From: Pyrobaculum islandicum DSM 4184
GTDB taxonomy: Archaea; Thermoproteota; Thermoprotei; Thermoproteales; Thermoproteaceae
Reading direction: 5' to 3'
DNA: 64,000 bases
NCBI RefSeq assembly: GCF_000015205.1
Contig: NC_008701.1
Coordinates: forward strand, 620,001 to 684,000
Position numbers and translations under genes: made by a program. The notes below the pieces were generated by a model, which was not told the DNA's origin, did not search any database, and saw only the letters and a list, made by a program, of their open reading frames with translations. Below, piece after piece: positions 30,904 through 38,471 of this stretch. Positions within the stretch are counted from its first letter, which is position 1. The number at the start of each line of letters is the position of its first letter.

Positions 30904-32514
30904 TTATGTAAAAAGCACAACTAACGCCACAGGCACTAGAAAGATGGCACTCAGTATCAAGCCGCCTACCCTCTTGTAGATCCTTACGGCAGATTGAATT
31001 TTCCTAAACCCTTCCTCGCCCAATACTTCTGCTTCAACTTCTACTCTCCTATACGACACGGAGTGCGCGGCAAGAAAGCGCTCTGCCTCTGCAACAGCCA
31101 CATCCACAGTCTCTATTATGCTACGGTGGTTAACATACTCGCCAACAATTCTGTACCCACGTCCAAGCCCCACGCCAGTGGCTCTATGAGTGTCTGTTGT
31201 AACAACCTCTACCACTCTATACCCACGTTTCCTATATGTATTTACTATCTCTGTATAGAGGTCGCTATTTAAGTTGTTGCCGTCAAAAACTACTAACAAC
31301 GCTTTTTCTCCATCACACTCATTTACTATCGCCGTAATGCCGCCAGGCCCTATCTCATAGCCAAATGGATCTAGGTGTTTTGCGCTTGTCTTGCCTATGC
31401 CGATAGAAAATGAGTTACACAGCGGTGACTCTTGTATCTTTCTAAGTCCATCAGAAAGAGCTTTTACATCTTCGTTTCGCCATTGTACAACGCCGTCAAA
31501 TTTATTCTGTGCGTCAACTAATATGAAATGGCCGGTGTCTACTTGTCTAGCAACCCACAACGGTATGTCGTCAGATGCCGACTTTAGCCGGCCCACTATA
31601 GCAAGAAAAGGCATAGCACCTAGACTAAACGCCGCCAGTTTCACATCTCCTAAGGCAATTTCCATGGGACGAATGCCGATAGGATTACTGCCGTCTTTCA
31701 TGCTCTCCAATGCCGCTTTTATAGCAACGACAATCTTTTTCACAGATTCCTTAGTCACAGGGTCTCGCTCGTGACTACCAACGCCGTGGAGAAATGTGAA
31801 TTTATAGCCGGCTTTTTCCACTTCTTGGGTTAACACATCTACCAACGCCCCGCCGCCTATGTGTCTAAAGGGGCCTGGGTGGAAATCTGAAACTACAACA
31901 ACGTGGCGTCTCCCCACTAGATACACATGTACAGGGACTCTCTCTATGCGACCTAATTCTCTAAAAGCGTCTTCAATGATATCGTCTTCTGCAAATACAG
32001 CGTATATAAAACTGGAGAACATACATACGGCATCTATCCCGCCGGTCATCTTATTAACCACAGGCTTTAGGCTATACATAACAACCGCATAAGAAAGAGA
32101 GAGAAGAGCTAAGTCAATTTGTTTCATCATGTAATAAATTGCAGCAGTTAACACTATCGGCAGTACGAATACTATAGATTTACATCTAAGAGATTGGATA
32201 ACCAAGGCGCTTACCAAAGCGCCAATTAAAGCAAATGTGAGCGGCGGCTTTTGTAAAACTAAGTCAAAAAAAGCAACTACAAGTGTGGAGATTACAGAGA
32301 CGTAGTATGACCTACGCGAATTTATAACTTCACTATCTATGGCCGATAGAAGGAGAAAAATAGCGCCGCCGAATAATATATACAAGAATGGCGCCGTAGG
32401 ATAGGCAAGCGTTTTATATATAATAAACACTGAGAGTAGCAACGTTGCGTATAACGCTAGCTTCTTTGCCGATCTACCAAAGAGAAGAGAATACCCCTTT
32501 TCAAACGCCCTCAT
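30904..32514 (-). CDS. DUF2070 membrane protein
   Basis: A 536-aa archaeal membrane protein. There are about six or seven hydrophobic segments in residues 15-190, a large soluble domain (about 195-500) containing VVVVSDFHPGPFRHIGGGALVDVL and TFLHGVGSHERDPVTKESVKK, and a terminal membrane helix (VGGLILSAIFLVPVALVVLF). This matches DUF2070/COG3356. The His/Asp-rich soluble part (SDFHPGPF, TDTHRATGVG) looks enzymatic, perhaps hydrolytic, but no activity is known to me. ATG 32514 overlaps the stop of the upstream gene in ATGA fashion. Confidence 0.88.
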   Translation of the reverse strand: MRAFEKGYSLLFGRSAKKLALYATLLLSVFIIYKTLAYPTAPFLYILFGGAIFLLLSAIDSEVINSRRSYYVSVISTLVVAFFDLVLQKPPLTFALIGALVSALVIQSLRCKSIVFVLPIVLTAAIYYMMKQIDLALLSLSYAVVMYSLKPVVNKMTGGIDAVCMFSSFIYAVFAEDDIIEDAFRELGRIERVPVHVYLVGRRHVVVVSDFHPGPFRHIGGGALVDVLTQEVEKAGYKFTFLHGVGSHERDPVTKESVKKIVVAIKAALESMKDGSNPIGIRPMEIALGDVKLAAFSLGAMPFLAIVGRLKSASDDIPLWVARQVDTGHFILVDAQNKFDGVVQWRNEDVKALSDGLRKIQESPLCNSFSIGIGKTSAKHLDPFGYEIGPGGITAIVNECDGEKALLVVFDGNNLNSDLYTEIVNTYRKRGYRVVEVVTTDTHRATGVGLGRGYRIVGEYVNHRSIIETVDVAVAEAERFLAAHSVSYRRVEVEAEVLGEEGFRKIQSAVRIYKRVGGLILSAIFLVPVALVVLFT

Positions 32515-33398
32515 AACGTCTCCATATAGCTACGGATTATACTTGAATATCTCTGTGCTGACACGCTCATTTGGAGATATCTGTTGACCTTGGGTAGTTT
32601 ATAAAAGTACAACTCCTCTTCCATGGCGTTCAACACAGCGTATCCCACCTCAGAAATATCCCACCTATTCTTAACCCTATTTGCAACTTCTCTATGAAAG
32701 GCTTGGTCCACATATGGATGTAGTATAATTACATAGTCAAGTCCATATAGGAGGAAGTTTTTAGCCTTTGAAAAGCCCAGATGGTGAGTTTTTGTAACGT
32801 CTACATAGCCGAGGCCTATTAACGAGCCGTCTACAGACTTAATGAGGAGATCTATTTTTTCGGTATATTTATTAGCTAGCTGAGGTATATACGGCACGTT
32901 TTTTACCAACTTAGCAATCCTCCTCCCTAGGAACACAGGCGTAGCTTCTAAAAACTTAGCAAAAGCATCAATGTCATTCTCCTCTCTTGCAAATCCCTTT
33001 AAACTGACTATATAGAATTTCTTTATCTCATATTCCTCCTCGGAGACTTCTGGTAAAGGCAGATTTTCAAGTATCTCGTCTGATAAAAGCGTGTGGGGCA
33101 CGTAATAGGTACTACCCATTTTTTCAGCAATGCCTAAAGCTCTTATAGTCTCTAAGTGTTTGCACAACGTCTCATCCCATATACAGTCTACTACAATACT
33201 CCCTGATAGAAACATAAAGACCGGGTTTTTTGTATTAATCCAGTTTAGTCTTATCTTCTGCAATATTGCCATATGTTCAGCAGATAGATCTACTAGAGCT
33301 TTTCTGATTTTCTCAATGTTAAAACGAGAAGTACAGTACTCATACTCTCTCAAATGGTCAAATGCCGTGCATCCACGCCTAAAGCAGAAGAAATCCAC
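32511..33398 (-). CDS. Protein of unknown function coupled to DUF2070
   Basis: About 295 aa, not recognised. It starts near VDFFCFRRGCTAFDHLREYEYC, then a helical N-terminal half, with an alpha/beta C-terminal half containing TEKIDLLIKSVDGSLIGLGYVDVTKTHHLG and LYGLDYVIILHPYVDQAFHREVANR. The latter has the look of a restriction-endonuclease-like or NERD-like core, which is only an impression. GTG 33398 is taken as start; a TTG at 33404 is the alternative. The AT-rich box at 33412-33420 lies just upstream and may also drive the divergent RNA gene. The ATGA overlap ties it to DUF2070. Confidence 0.7.
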   Translation of the reverse strand: MDFFCFRRGCTAFDHLREYEYCTSRFNIEKIRKALVDLSAEHMAILQKIRLNWINTKNPVFMFLSGSIVVDCIWDETLCKHLETIRALGIAEKMGSTYYVPHTLLSDEILENLPLPEVSEEEYEIKKFYIVSLKGFAREENDIDAFAKFLEATPVFLGRRIAKLVKNVPYIPQLANKYTEKIDLLIKSVDGSLIGLGYVDVTKTHHLGFSKAKNFLLYGLDYVIILHPYVDQAFHREVANRVKNRWDISEVGYAVLNAMEEELYFYKLPKVNRYLQMSVSAQRYSSIIRSYMETL

Positions 33399-33410
33399 AA
33401 ACAAAACCCT

Positions 33411-33422
33411 CTATATAAATTT
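33411..33422 (+). promoter_or_regulatory. Box A for the structured RNA at 33442
   Basis: CTATATAAATTT, centred near 33416, is 26 nt upstream of the first base of the predicted terminal helix of the RNA. The same AT-rich segment lies upstream of the divergent protein gene ending its start at 33398. Confidence 0.6.
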
Positions 33423-33441
33423 AGAAATAGCGTTCTAGCCC

Positions 33442-33584
33442 CTTTGTGTCACCGGTTCTCCTCGGGAGGACGGGGCTCGTCTGCAGAGACGCTGCGGGGG
33501 TGGGCAAGAGGGATCGGCCGGGCCGGTGTAACAGGTTGGTTACAGGGAGTATACGAGAGCGAACCGAAAGTTTAAGCCGCAAAG
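33442..33584 (+). ncRNA. rnpB: Structured GC-rich RNA, candidate minimal RNase P RNA
   Basis: A G+C-rich noncoding segment in otherwise A+T-rich intergenic DNA, about 143 nt, with its own promoter. Terminal helix CUUUGUG/CGCAAAG (33442-33448 with 33578-33584), then CGGUUC/GAACCG (33453-33458 with 33561-33566), an inner CUCGU/ACGAG (33476-33480 with 33553-33557), and three hairpins (33481-33497, 33513-33527, 33528-33543). The order resembles the P1-P2-P4 core of RNase P RNA: GGGAGGA follows the P2 5' strand (like conserved region I) and ACAGGGA precedes its 3' strand (like conserved region V, ACAGNRA); one loop contains GGUU. Pyrobaculum is known to have a shortened RNase P RNA lacking the specificity domain. 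That it is a structured RNA is likely; its identity is an inference. Confidence 0.6.
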
Positions 33585-33817
33585 ATGGAAAGGATTAGCG
33601 CTGTTAAGTCTGCTGACCGCGCATGCAACACCGACACAGTCCACATGACAAAACAACAACCCTTTCATACCCTTCCGTTTTCCAATATAAAACCACTATA
33701 TTTTGTGACTTAACATTGAGAACCCCTTAAACGTCAGATAAATGTTTTCATAACAATGGATCAATCCCTACGAACTTCAGACTTTTCAACCTCTAGAGCG
33801 GCGTGGACGGAAAGATG
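33585..33817. other. Noncoding spacer without recognisable features
   Basis: About 230 nt between the structured RNA and the UDG stop codon. It is A+T-leaning, with no open frame of note, no tRNA-like fold, no direct repeats and no convincing C/D-box pair on either strand. Part may be 3' trailer of the RNA. Confidence 0.5.
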
Positions 33818-34399
33818 TTATTTGTTTAAAGGCGGCAAACCGCCGCCAAAAAACGTCGCTAAGTCGTTTTCAAAAACTTCCCTAAGATGGGGGTTTCTCA
33901 ACACAGCTGCTGGATGATATGTTAAACATATCTCTAGATTTACTCCAGCCACTTGTCCCCGGAAGCATTTCCCTCTTACATTGCCAATTTTGTCTACCTC
34001 TCTCCCTACAAGCTTTAGGAGTGTCTTCCCGCTGATTAAACCTAGCGCAACAATTCTCTTTGGTTTCAAAATCACTATCTGTTGTAGAAGGTAGGGAAGA
34101 CAAGCTTCTATCTCCTCTCTTGTAGGAGTTCTATTGCCGGGGGGCCTACATTTTACGACATTTGTTATATACACATCGTCTCTTGAGATGCCAAGTTTGG
34201 CAAGTGTTTTTGTAAGTAGCTGTCCAGCTACTCCTACAAACGGCCTCCCCTCCTCATCTTCAGAAGCCCCAGGGGCCTCTCCCACGATCATTATACCAAG
34301 TTTTAGAGACCCCTCGCCAGGTACGGCATTTTTCCTGTATAGATGTAGTGGACATCTTGTGCACCTCTTAATTTTCTCGTTTAGATCCTCCAAGTCCAC
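33818..34399 (-). CDS. udg: Type-4 uracil-DNA glycosylase (Fe-S UDG)
   Basis: A 193-aa family-4 UDG that excises uracil arising from cytosine deamination. Four cluster cysteines are visible: CTRC near residues 12-15, then C in VVKCRPPGNRTP, and C in the MLCFRGQ-like segment (GKCFRGQ). Active-site motif GEAPGASEDEEGRPFVG (about 40-56) and the late LTYHPAAVLRNP are intact. Start is GTG at 34399. It diverges from the CdvA-like gene. Confidence 0.95.
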   Translation of the reverse strand: MDLEDLNEKIKRCTRCPLHLYRKNAVPGEGSLKLGIMIVGEAPGASEDEEGRPFVGVAGQLLTKTLAKLGISRDDVYITNVVKCRPPGNRTPTREEIEACLPYLLQQIVILKPKRIVALGLISGKTLLKLVGREVDKIGNVRGKCFRGQVAGVNLEICLTYHPAAVLRNPHLREVFENDLATFFGGGLPPLNK

Positions 34400-34457
34400 A
34401 AGAGAAATATGTCTCTATCTTAAGTCTTGGAGTTTTAATACGACGTTAGGAAGATAC

Positions 34458-35129
34458 GTGATATGGAAGTTTTTCTCTGCAGTAGCACGCCAAGAGAAGA
34501 GGGAGGTTAAGTTGCCAACAGTAAGGGGGAAGCCGGTGTATATAGGCGGCGTATTATTAGTTGGCATAGCCGAGAAGGGCGAGTTCGACTTAAAAAGGAA
34601 GAAGTTACTCTCAATAGAGATAAGAGATGCAAGCGGATCAAGTTACTACTTAGATACATCAAATATAAGGGTTAGAATCACCAAAGAGTATGTAGATTTA
34701 GACGTAGCGGCACTTCCCAAGTTTTTTGAAATCAAGATGAGAGAGGTAAATAGAATGATCGACGAGCTAAAGAGGTCTAGGGCCGAGCTAGATAAATCCT
34801 ATCACAAGCTTGAGGAAGCGCTTCTAAAGGGCGTAATCGGGATGGATGTATATAACGAACAGATTAAACGTTTACAAGAGAGAGAGAAGAGGATGAGAAG
34901 CGCTTGTATAGATATGGAGAAGAGTATCGCCTCTGTAGGTCAATCCCTGGCGCAGTTAAGGATGGAATTAGAGAAGAAGAGAGAGCGACTGGAAGCTAAG
35001 CGGCTACTTGACAAACTCGACGAGACTGAAGCCGAGGAATTAGGCAAAATTCTCAATACGCTCGGTAGTATAAACGCCTTGAGTCACCTAATCACAAGCA
35101 GCATAATCCAGCTACGCCTCATTTGCTAA
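34458..35129 (+). CDS. CdvA-like protein: N-terminal barrel plus coiled coil
   Basis: A 223-aa protein. An N-terminal beta-rich region (about residues 20-75: LPTVRGKPVYIGGVLLVGIAEKG, then SIEIRDASGSSYYLDTSNIRVRI) resembles a PRC barrel, and is followed by a long charged coiled coil (about 85-205). This architecture is that of CdvA, the membrane-binding scaffold of crenarchaeal ESCRT-III division, though I cannot see a clear ESCRT-III-binding tail. The open frame extends upstream to 34134 through sequence antisense to udg, but the real start is probably GTG 34458 below a TTTTAATA box (34433-34440). The CdvA assignment is tentative. Confidence 0.7.
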   Translation: MIWKFFSAVARQEKREVKLPTVRGKPVYIGGVLLVGIAEKGEFDLKRKKLLSIEIRDASGSSYYLDTSNIRVRITKEYVDLDVAALPKFFEIKMREVNRMIDELKRSRAELDKSYHKLEEALLKGVIGMDVYNEQIKRLQEREKRMRSACIDMEKSIASVGQSLAQLRMELEKKRERLEAKRLLDKLDETEAEELGKILNTLGSINALSHLITSSIIQLRLIC

Positions 35130-35172
35130 ACGGCACTACGGAGGATTTTTTAAACTGGATGTACAAATGCGC

Positions 35173-35334
35173 ATGGCAACAGTCCACACAATGTTGGGGC
35201 CTCATGCATATATACTCCAGAGATATGGCATATCCCCACATGACGACATCACAACAGCTGTTGAGAAGTTAAAACATACAATGCCCCATTTAGCACGACT
35301 CCTTAAAGAAATAGCCATTATACGAGAGACTTAA
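35173..35334 (+). CDS. 53-aa helical protein
   Basis: A short frame, MATVHTMLGPHAYILQ..., reading through TTAVEKLKHTMPHLARLLKEIAI to the stop at 35332-35334. ATG 35173 is 24-26 nt below TTTTTTAAA (35145-35153), the same leaderless spacing as proven genes nearby. It ends exactly against the convergent zinc-ribbon gene (4-nt overlap of stops). Composition is gene-like and mostly helical. Function is unknown. Confidence 0.6.
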   Translation: MATVHTMLGPHAYILQRYGISPHDDITTAVEKLKHTMPHLARLLKEIAIIRET

Positions 35335-35546
35335 TCTGCGACATCTAGGGAGATCTCTGCAGTGGGGCACAACTCATCCTGTTCTATACAACCGAGTACT
35401 AGATGTTCTCTATTTGCCTTACACCTCCGGCAGTATAGATATAACTTCCCGCCGAAAACCGCAAGGTTGAAACCGGCTTCAAATATCCTCTCTTCTCCAC
35501 ACACACTACATTTAAGAACCCACTTAGTCACACAAGAGAGAAACAT
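35331..35546 (-). CDS. Small zinc-ribbon protein
   Basis: A 71-aa protein with KCSVCGEERIFEAGFNLAVFGGKLYLYCRRCKANREHL, i.e. CxxC...CxxC zinc ribbon at about residues 13-43, plus C53 and C60, and an acidic tail ending SLDVAD. ATG 35546 lies 5 nt after the ATP-grasp ligase stop, so they are cotranscribed. The pairing recalls LysX/LysW, but the EDWGE tail of LysW is missing. Role is unknown. Confidence 0.75.
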   Translation of the reverse strand: MFLSCVTKWVLKCSVCGEERIFEAGFNLAVFGGKLYLYCRRCKANREHLVLGCIEQDELCPTAEISLDVAD

Positions 35547-35551
35547 CCTAT

Positions 35552-36430
35552 TTATTTCTTTAATATGCGCTGTATGTAATCAACAAGATGTACTGCTGGA
35601 TTTACCCCAGTTGCTTGCTTAAAGCCTCTCCAGTCCGGACTTGCGTTAACTTCAAATACCACATACCCTTCTCTCCCCTCTCCTATGTCTACGCCAGAGT
35701 ATATAAGCCCGATTGCGTTAGTCGCTTTTACAGCTATCTCCTCTAGCTCAGGCGTGATTTTACACGGCACGCCTACAGCTCCCTGTGCTATATTTGTCTT
35801 CCAAGTCGTAGACACTCTATACATACAGCCTATGGGTCTCCCATCTACGACTATAATTCTGATATCTCTATTAGGCTTTTCGACATACTTCTGGATGTAG
35901 AGGGGGTTCCGCGTAATTAATAGAGTTCTCATTACCTGAAAAGCTTGCTCTGGATCTTCAAACATCATGGCGCCAAACCCCCTACTGCCTTGAATAGGCT
36001 TCAAAACCACCTTTCCCATATCTTTGGCTGTGATATACCCATAATAGAGATCTTCGGTGACAGCAGTAGGCGGCACCGGCACGCCGGCTTTACTTAAGAG
36101 ATATATTGTCTCTAGCTTATTTCTACAGCTTAGTAATGCATCTACAGGATTTATAGTTACGGTACCTTCTCTTTCTAAAATCTTCAGTATAGATACCCTC
36201 CTCATAAATGTGCTTGAATCTATTACATAGCCGATACCCCTTATTACAACTACAGATGCATCGACACGTCCTCCTCGAGTTTCAACAACGGCGTTGCCAT
36301 CGGCTATTCTTACAGAGAGTCTTTGTATAGGTATGTAGCGTACAGAAAGCCCCCGTCTCTTCGTCTCAAAATATATGTCTCTAGTAGGTTCGTCAGGCGT
36401 CTGAGATTCGGCGACTATAGCTACGTCCAT
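35552..36430 (-). CDS. RimK/LysX-family ATP-grasp ligase
   Basis: A 292-aa ATP-grasp enzyme that would join an amino acid (typically glutamate) to a carboxylate. The pre-ATP-grasp domain covers about residues 1-95. The ATP-grasp core shows CRNKLETIYLLSKAGVPVPPT, VVLKPIQGSRGFGAMMFEDPEQA, YIQKYVEKPNRDIRIIVVDG and the metal-binding end VVFEVNASPDWRGFKQATG. The S6-modifying RimK, LysX and MptN all share these; the sequence alone does not decide the substrate. The gene for a small zinc-ribbon protein follows by 5 nt. ATG 36430 has a TATAAATAA box about 27 nt upstream. Confidence 0.88.
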   Translation of the reverse strand: MDVAIVAESQTPDEPTRDIYFETKRRGLSVRYIPIQRLSVRIADGNAVVETRGGRVDASVVVIRGIGYVIDSSTFMRRVSILKILEREGTVTINPVDALLSCRNKLETIYLLSKAGVPVPPTAVTEDLYYGYITAKDMGKVVLKPIQGSRGFGAMMFEDPEQAFQVMRTLLITRNPLYIQKYVEKPNRDIRIIVVDGRPIGCMYRVSTTWKTNIAQGAVGVPCKITPELEEIAVKATNAIGLIYSGVDIGEGREGYVVFEVNASPDWRGFKQATGVNPAVHLVDYIQRILKK

Positions 36431-36464
36431 AATAGTTTTAGCTACATACAGGTTATTTATACTA

Positions 36465-37037
36465 ATGGCGAATCTCTACGCTGCGAAAGGGGTAGCTATA
36501 TGCAAGTCTTGTGGATTTGCGGCCCCTGGATTAGACATGTGTAAAGTTACTGAGACGTGTGTAATATGTGCGCGCAATGTATTGGGGGGGCGTTGTGACA
36601 TGTGTCCAGACAAGCCCAGGTGTGATGTTGCCGTAGAAGGGCTGAGATTTCTAAAGGCGCTGGAGCAAAAACTTGACGTATATATAGATCTTGGAAAACA
36701 AATTACAAAGGAGTTAGAACGTTATGATAGAGTAGAGCTCGGCGTGGTCTTTTTAAAAAATCTCATGGGACTTATCAATATCCTCAGAAAAGAGAGAAAG
36801 GAGAGGGCTTTTCCTCTCTGGGTTGCCGCCGTGCTTAGAGAAGACGTTTTGCCTAAGCTTGTAAGAGTTCCTTACATTGTAAAAATTGACTCATATCGCG
36901 CATTTGCTGAGTTTTGTCTTGTATTTAATTGCGTAGGGCTGGAAGTACCTTTGAACAATCTTCTGAATGCTCTTGTAAGCCTGTCGCTTATTGAAAAGAT
37001 AAATGACCCCAGGCGTTATTTCCGTCTTGGCGCGTAA
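36465..37037 (+). CDS. Protein with N-terminal cysteine-rich zinc region, unknown
   Basis: A 190-aa protein. The first 55 residues hold nine cysteines (CKSCGFAAPGLDMCKVTETCVICARN, then CDMCPDKPRC), enough for two metal sites. The rest is helical (KQITKELERYDRVELGVVFLKNLMGLINILRKERKE) with no motif I know. ATG 36465 lies 34 nt from the divergent ligase start; the two promoters interdigitate. The 3' end overlaps the convergent membrane-protein gene by 22 nt. Confidence 0.72.
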   Translation: MANLYAAKGVAICKSCGFAAPGLDMCKVTETCVICARNVLGGRCDMCPDKPRCDVAVEGLRFLKALEQKLDVYIDLGKQITKELERYDRVELGVVFLKNLMGLINILRKERKERAFPLWVAAVLREDVLPKLVRVPYIVKIDSYRAFAEFCLVFNCVGLEVPLNNLLNALVSLSLIEKINDPRRYFRLGA

Positions 37038-37513
37038 TAGTTCACAACACCCTTTAGCAACGTTATGGCGTAAAATAAAAGCGCTATACAAATTATAATC
37101 ATAGCAATGTAGACATAATACATGCCGTTTATAATTTCGGAAGCTGGTGGGAGTAGGGAGGTAACTGCGAAAATCAGCGCTACGCCCGTGGTTACGGTAG
37201 AAGAAAAGAGGAGTTTTGAAGAAGATGAAAATTCCCCCCTGACGGTGGTGGCTCTAGATAGGAACACTAATAATGCAGATACGGCGAGCATTATGAAAGA
37301 GAGTAACGTCAACATACTTTGGAAAAATATTGAAATACCGTAGCGACTTGTCGTTGCAGCAGTTGTACTAAGATACACCGGCAGGTTACTAGATGCGTAC
37401 ACAACAGCACCTACTAATAGAGTCACTAGGTGGAATAAAGCTGTTAACATGCCATATAGAGAGAAGCGACGTTTTAACTCCTCAGAGCGCTTATATAAAA
37501 CTGCCCTACTCAT
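37016..37513 (-). CDS. Four-helix membrane protein of unknown function
   Basis: A 165-aa protein with four hydrophobic segments (about residues 19-42, 61-84, 105-123, 130-152) and basic ends, so both termini are probably cytoplasmic. No catalytic or transport motif is visible. ATG 37513 overlaps the stop of a 57-aa zinc-ribbon gene (ATGA at 37510-37513), so the two are translationally coupled. Confidence 0.75.
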   Translation of the reverse strand: MSRAVLYKRSEELKRRFSLYGMLTALFHLVTLLVGAVVYASSNLPVYLSTTAATTSRYGISIFFQSMLTLLSFIMLAVSALLVFLSRATTVRGEFSSSSKLLFSSTVTTGVALIFAVTSLLPPASEIINGMYYVYIAMIIICIALLFYAITLLKGVVNYYAPRRK

Positions 37514-37683
37514 GTGAGTTGGACATATTGACGGATTTTTATATTACATGTCTTACAAACCATAGCACGTTCTAGAACTCTCCTTCCACTCAATTGATCT
37601 ATTCTAAGAAACTGGTTTACAACCTCCATGTCTCGCCAACAAGAGGGACATTTAGTTAAATATGTAAGATATTCGCTGTCCAT
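37510..37683 (-). CDS. 57-aa zinc-ribbon protein coupled to a membrane protein
   Basis: A short gene reading MDSEYLTYLTKCPSCWRDM... with CPSC at about residues 12-15 and CKTC at about 43-46, a simple zinc ribbon with a basic middle (RIDQLSGRRVLERAMV). ATG 37683 has an AT-rich box A (TTAAATAAATAAATT) 15-26 nt upstream, shared with the divergent gene at 37724. Its TGA overlaps the ATG of the four-helix membrane protein. Paired cysteines, coupling and promoter make it a real gene. Confidence 0.72.
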   Translation of the reverse strand: MDSEYLTYLTKCPSCWRDMEVVNQFLRIDQLSGRRVLERAMVCKTCNIKIRQYVQLT

Positions 37684-37723
37684 AGCCTATACAATTTATT
37701 TATTTAAGATAATTTGCTTACCT

Positions 37724-38143
37724 GTGGAGAGAGTATCTCTCCAAGAGGTTATATCGCGTATTAAAAATGGAGAAAATCTCGAAGTTTTGGGATACGAGGG
37801 AGATGTGGTACTTATCGACAAAGTTAAAGGGATTGTAAAAGGGGAGTTTTCCCAAGAAGAGCTAAGCGAGTTAAAGAAAAGAAAACCCCGCGGCAAACCC
37901 ACAAAAGAGCAACTGGAGTTAGCGGCGGAGGTGGCTAAGTTACTTGGAGAAGCTAAAAAGGTGTTTAAAATCGTGTGCGGGCCTAGGGAGGTCACTATTA
38001 GAGTTGGGACGGGGTTTATAAGGGTGGTAGATGATGGAGTTAAGTTGGCAGGCTACAGAAGCCTAGAAGACGACCCTCTTCCATTAATAATAAACACGCT
38101 AAGAAAGTATGGAAATGTTAAACTACTGAGACCTCTGAAGTAA
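37724..38143 (+). CDS. Protein of unknown function
   Basis: A 139-aa protein, VERVSLQEVISRIKNGENLEVLGYEGDVVLIDKVKG..., with a charged middle (SELKKRKPRGKPTKEQLELAAEVAKLLGEAKK) and a beta-rich end (FKIVCGPREVTIRVGTGFIRVVDDG). The frame is open to 37628, but that part is antisense to the 57-aa gene. GTG 37724 lies about 26 nt below ATTTATTTATTTAA and is preferred. Not recognised. The 3' end overlaps the convergent winged-helix gene by 26 nt. Confidence 0.68.
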   Translation: MERVSLQEVISRIKNGENLEVLGYEGDVVLIDKVKGIVKGEFSQEELSELKKRKPRGKPTKEQLELAAEVAKLLGEAKKVFKIVCGPREVTIRVGTGFIRVVDDGVKLAGYRSLEDDPLPLIINTLRKYGNVKLLRPLK

Positions 38144-38471
38144 CCCTTTTTAAAACGACGAGGTTAAAACGGCCCCTCCTTTGTATCTCTACATATCCAG
38201 CCTCGCTGAGCCTACGTAGAGCCTTATGTACAGTGCTTTTGGGAAGCCCAAGTTCTCTCGCTATCTCGCTCTGATATACCGCGCCTTGTCGCTCTACTAA
38301 CAGTCTTAAGATTGCCTTATCGATATCTGATAACTCACTAGTCGTAGGGTCTACGTTGGTCGAAATATCATTTTGTCTGTTCTCAACCAATTTCTTAAGC
38401 TTAGCTCTACCGGTATATACGGCAAAGAGAACCGTAAAAACTTGAAGTATAAGTAATACGAGTATTAGCAT
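38118..38471 (-). CDS. Membrane-anchored winged-helix protein
   Basis: A 117-aa protein with one N-terminal membrane helix (LILVLLILQVFTVLFAVYTG, residues 2-21), a linker rich in Asn, Ser and Thr, and a C-terminal winged helix (LSDIDKAILRLLVERQGAVY, QSEIARELGLPKSTVHKALRRL, then wing YVEIQRRGRFNLVVL). It is a MarR/IclR-like DNA-binding fold tied to the membrane. It overlaps the end of the upstream 163-aa gene by 7 nt, so they are an operon. A second protein of this type is at 61166. Confidence 0.8.
   Translation of the reverse strand: MLILVLLILQVFTVLFAVYTGRAKLKKLVENRQNDISTNVDPTTSELSDIDKAILRLLVERQGAVYQSEIARELGLPKSTVHKALRRLSEAGYVEIQRRGRFNLVVLKRVTSEVSVV

Noticed and set aside
33585-33817. A further small RNA or gene after the structured RNA
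   Set aside because: No stable fold, box pair or open frame could be supported.
34134-34457. N-terminal 108 codons of the long frame leading into the CdvA-like gene
   Set aside because: This part is antisense to udg; the promoter and composition place the true start at GTG 34458.
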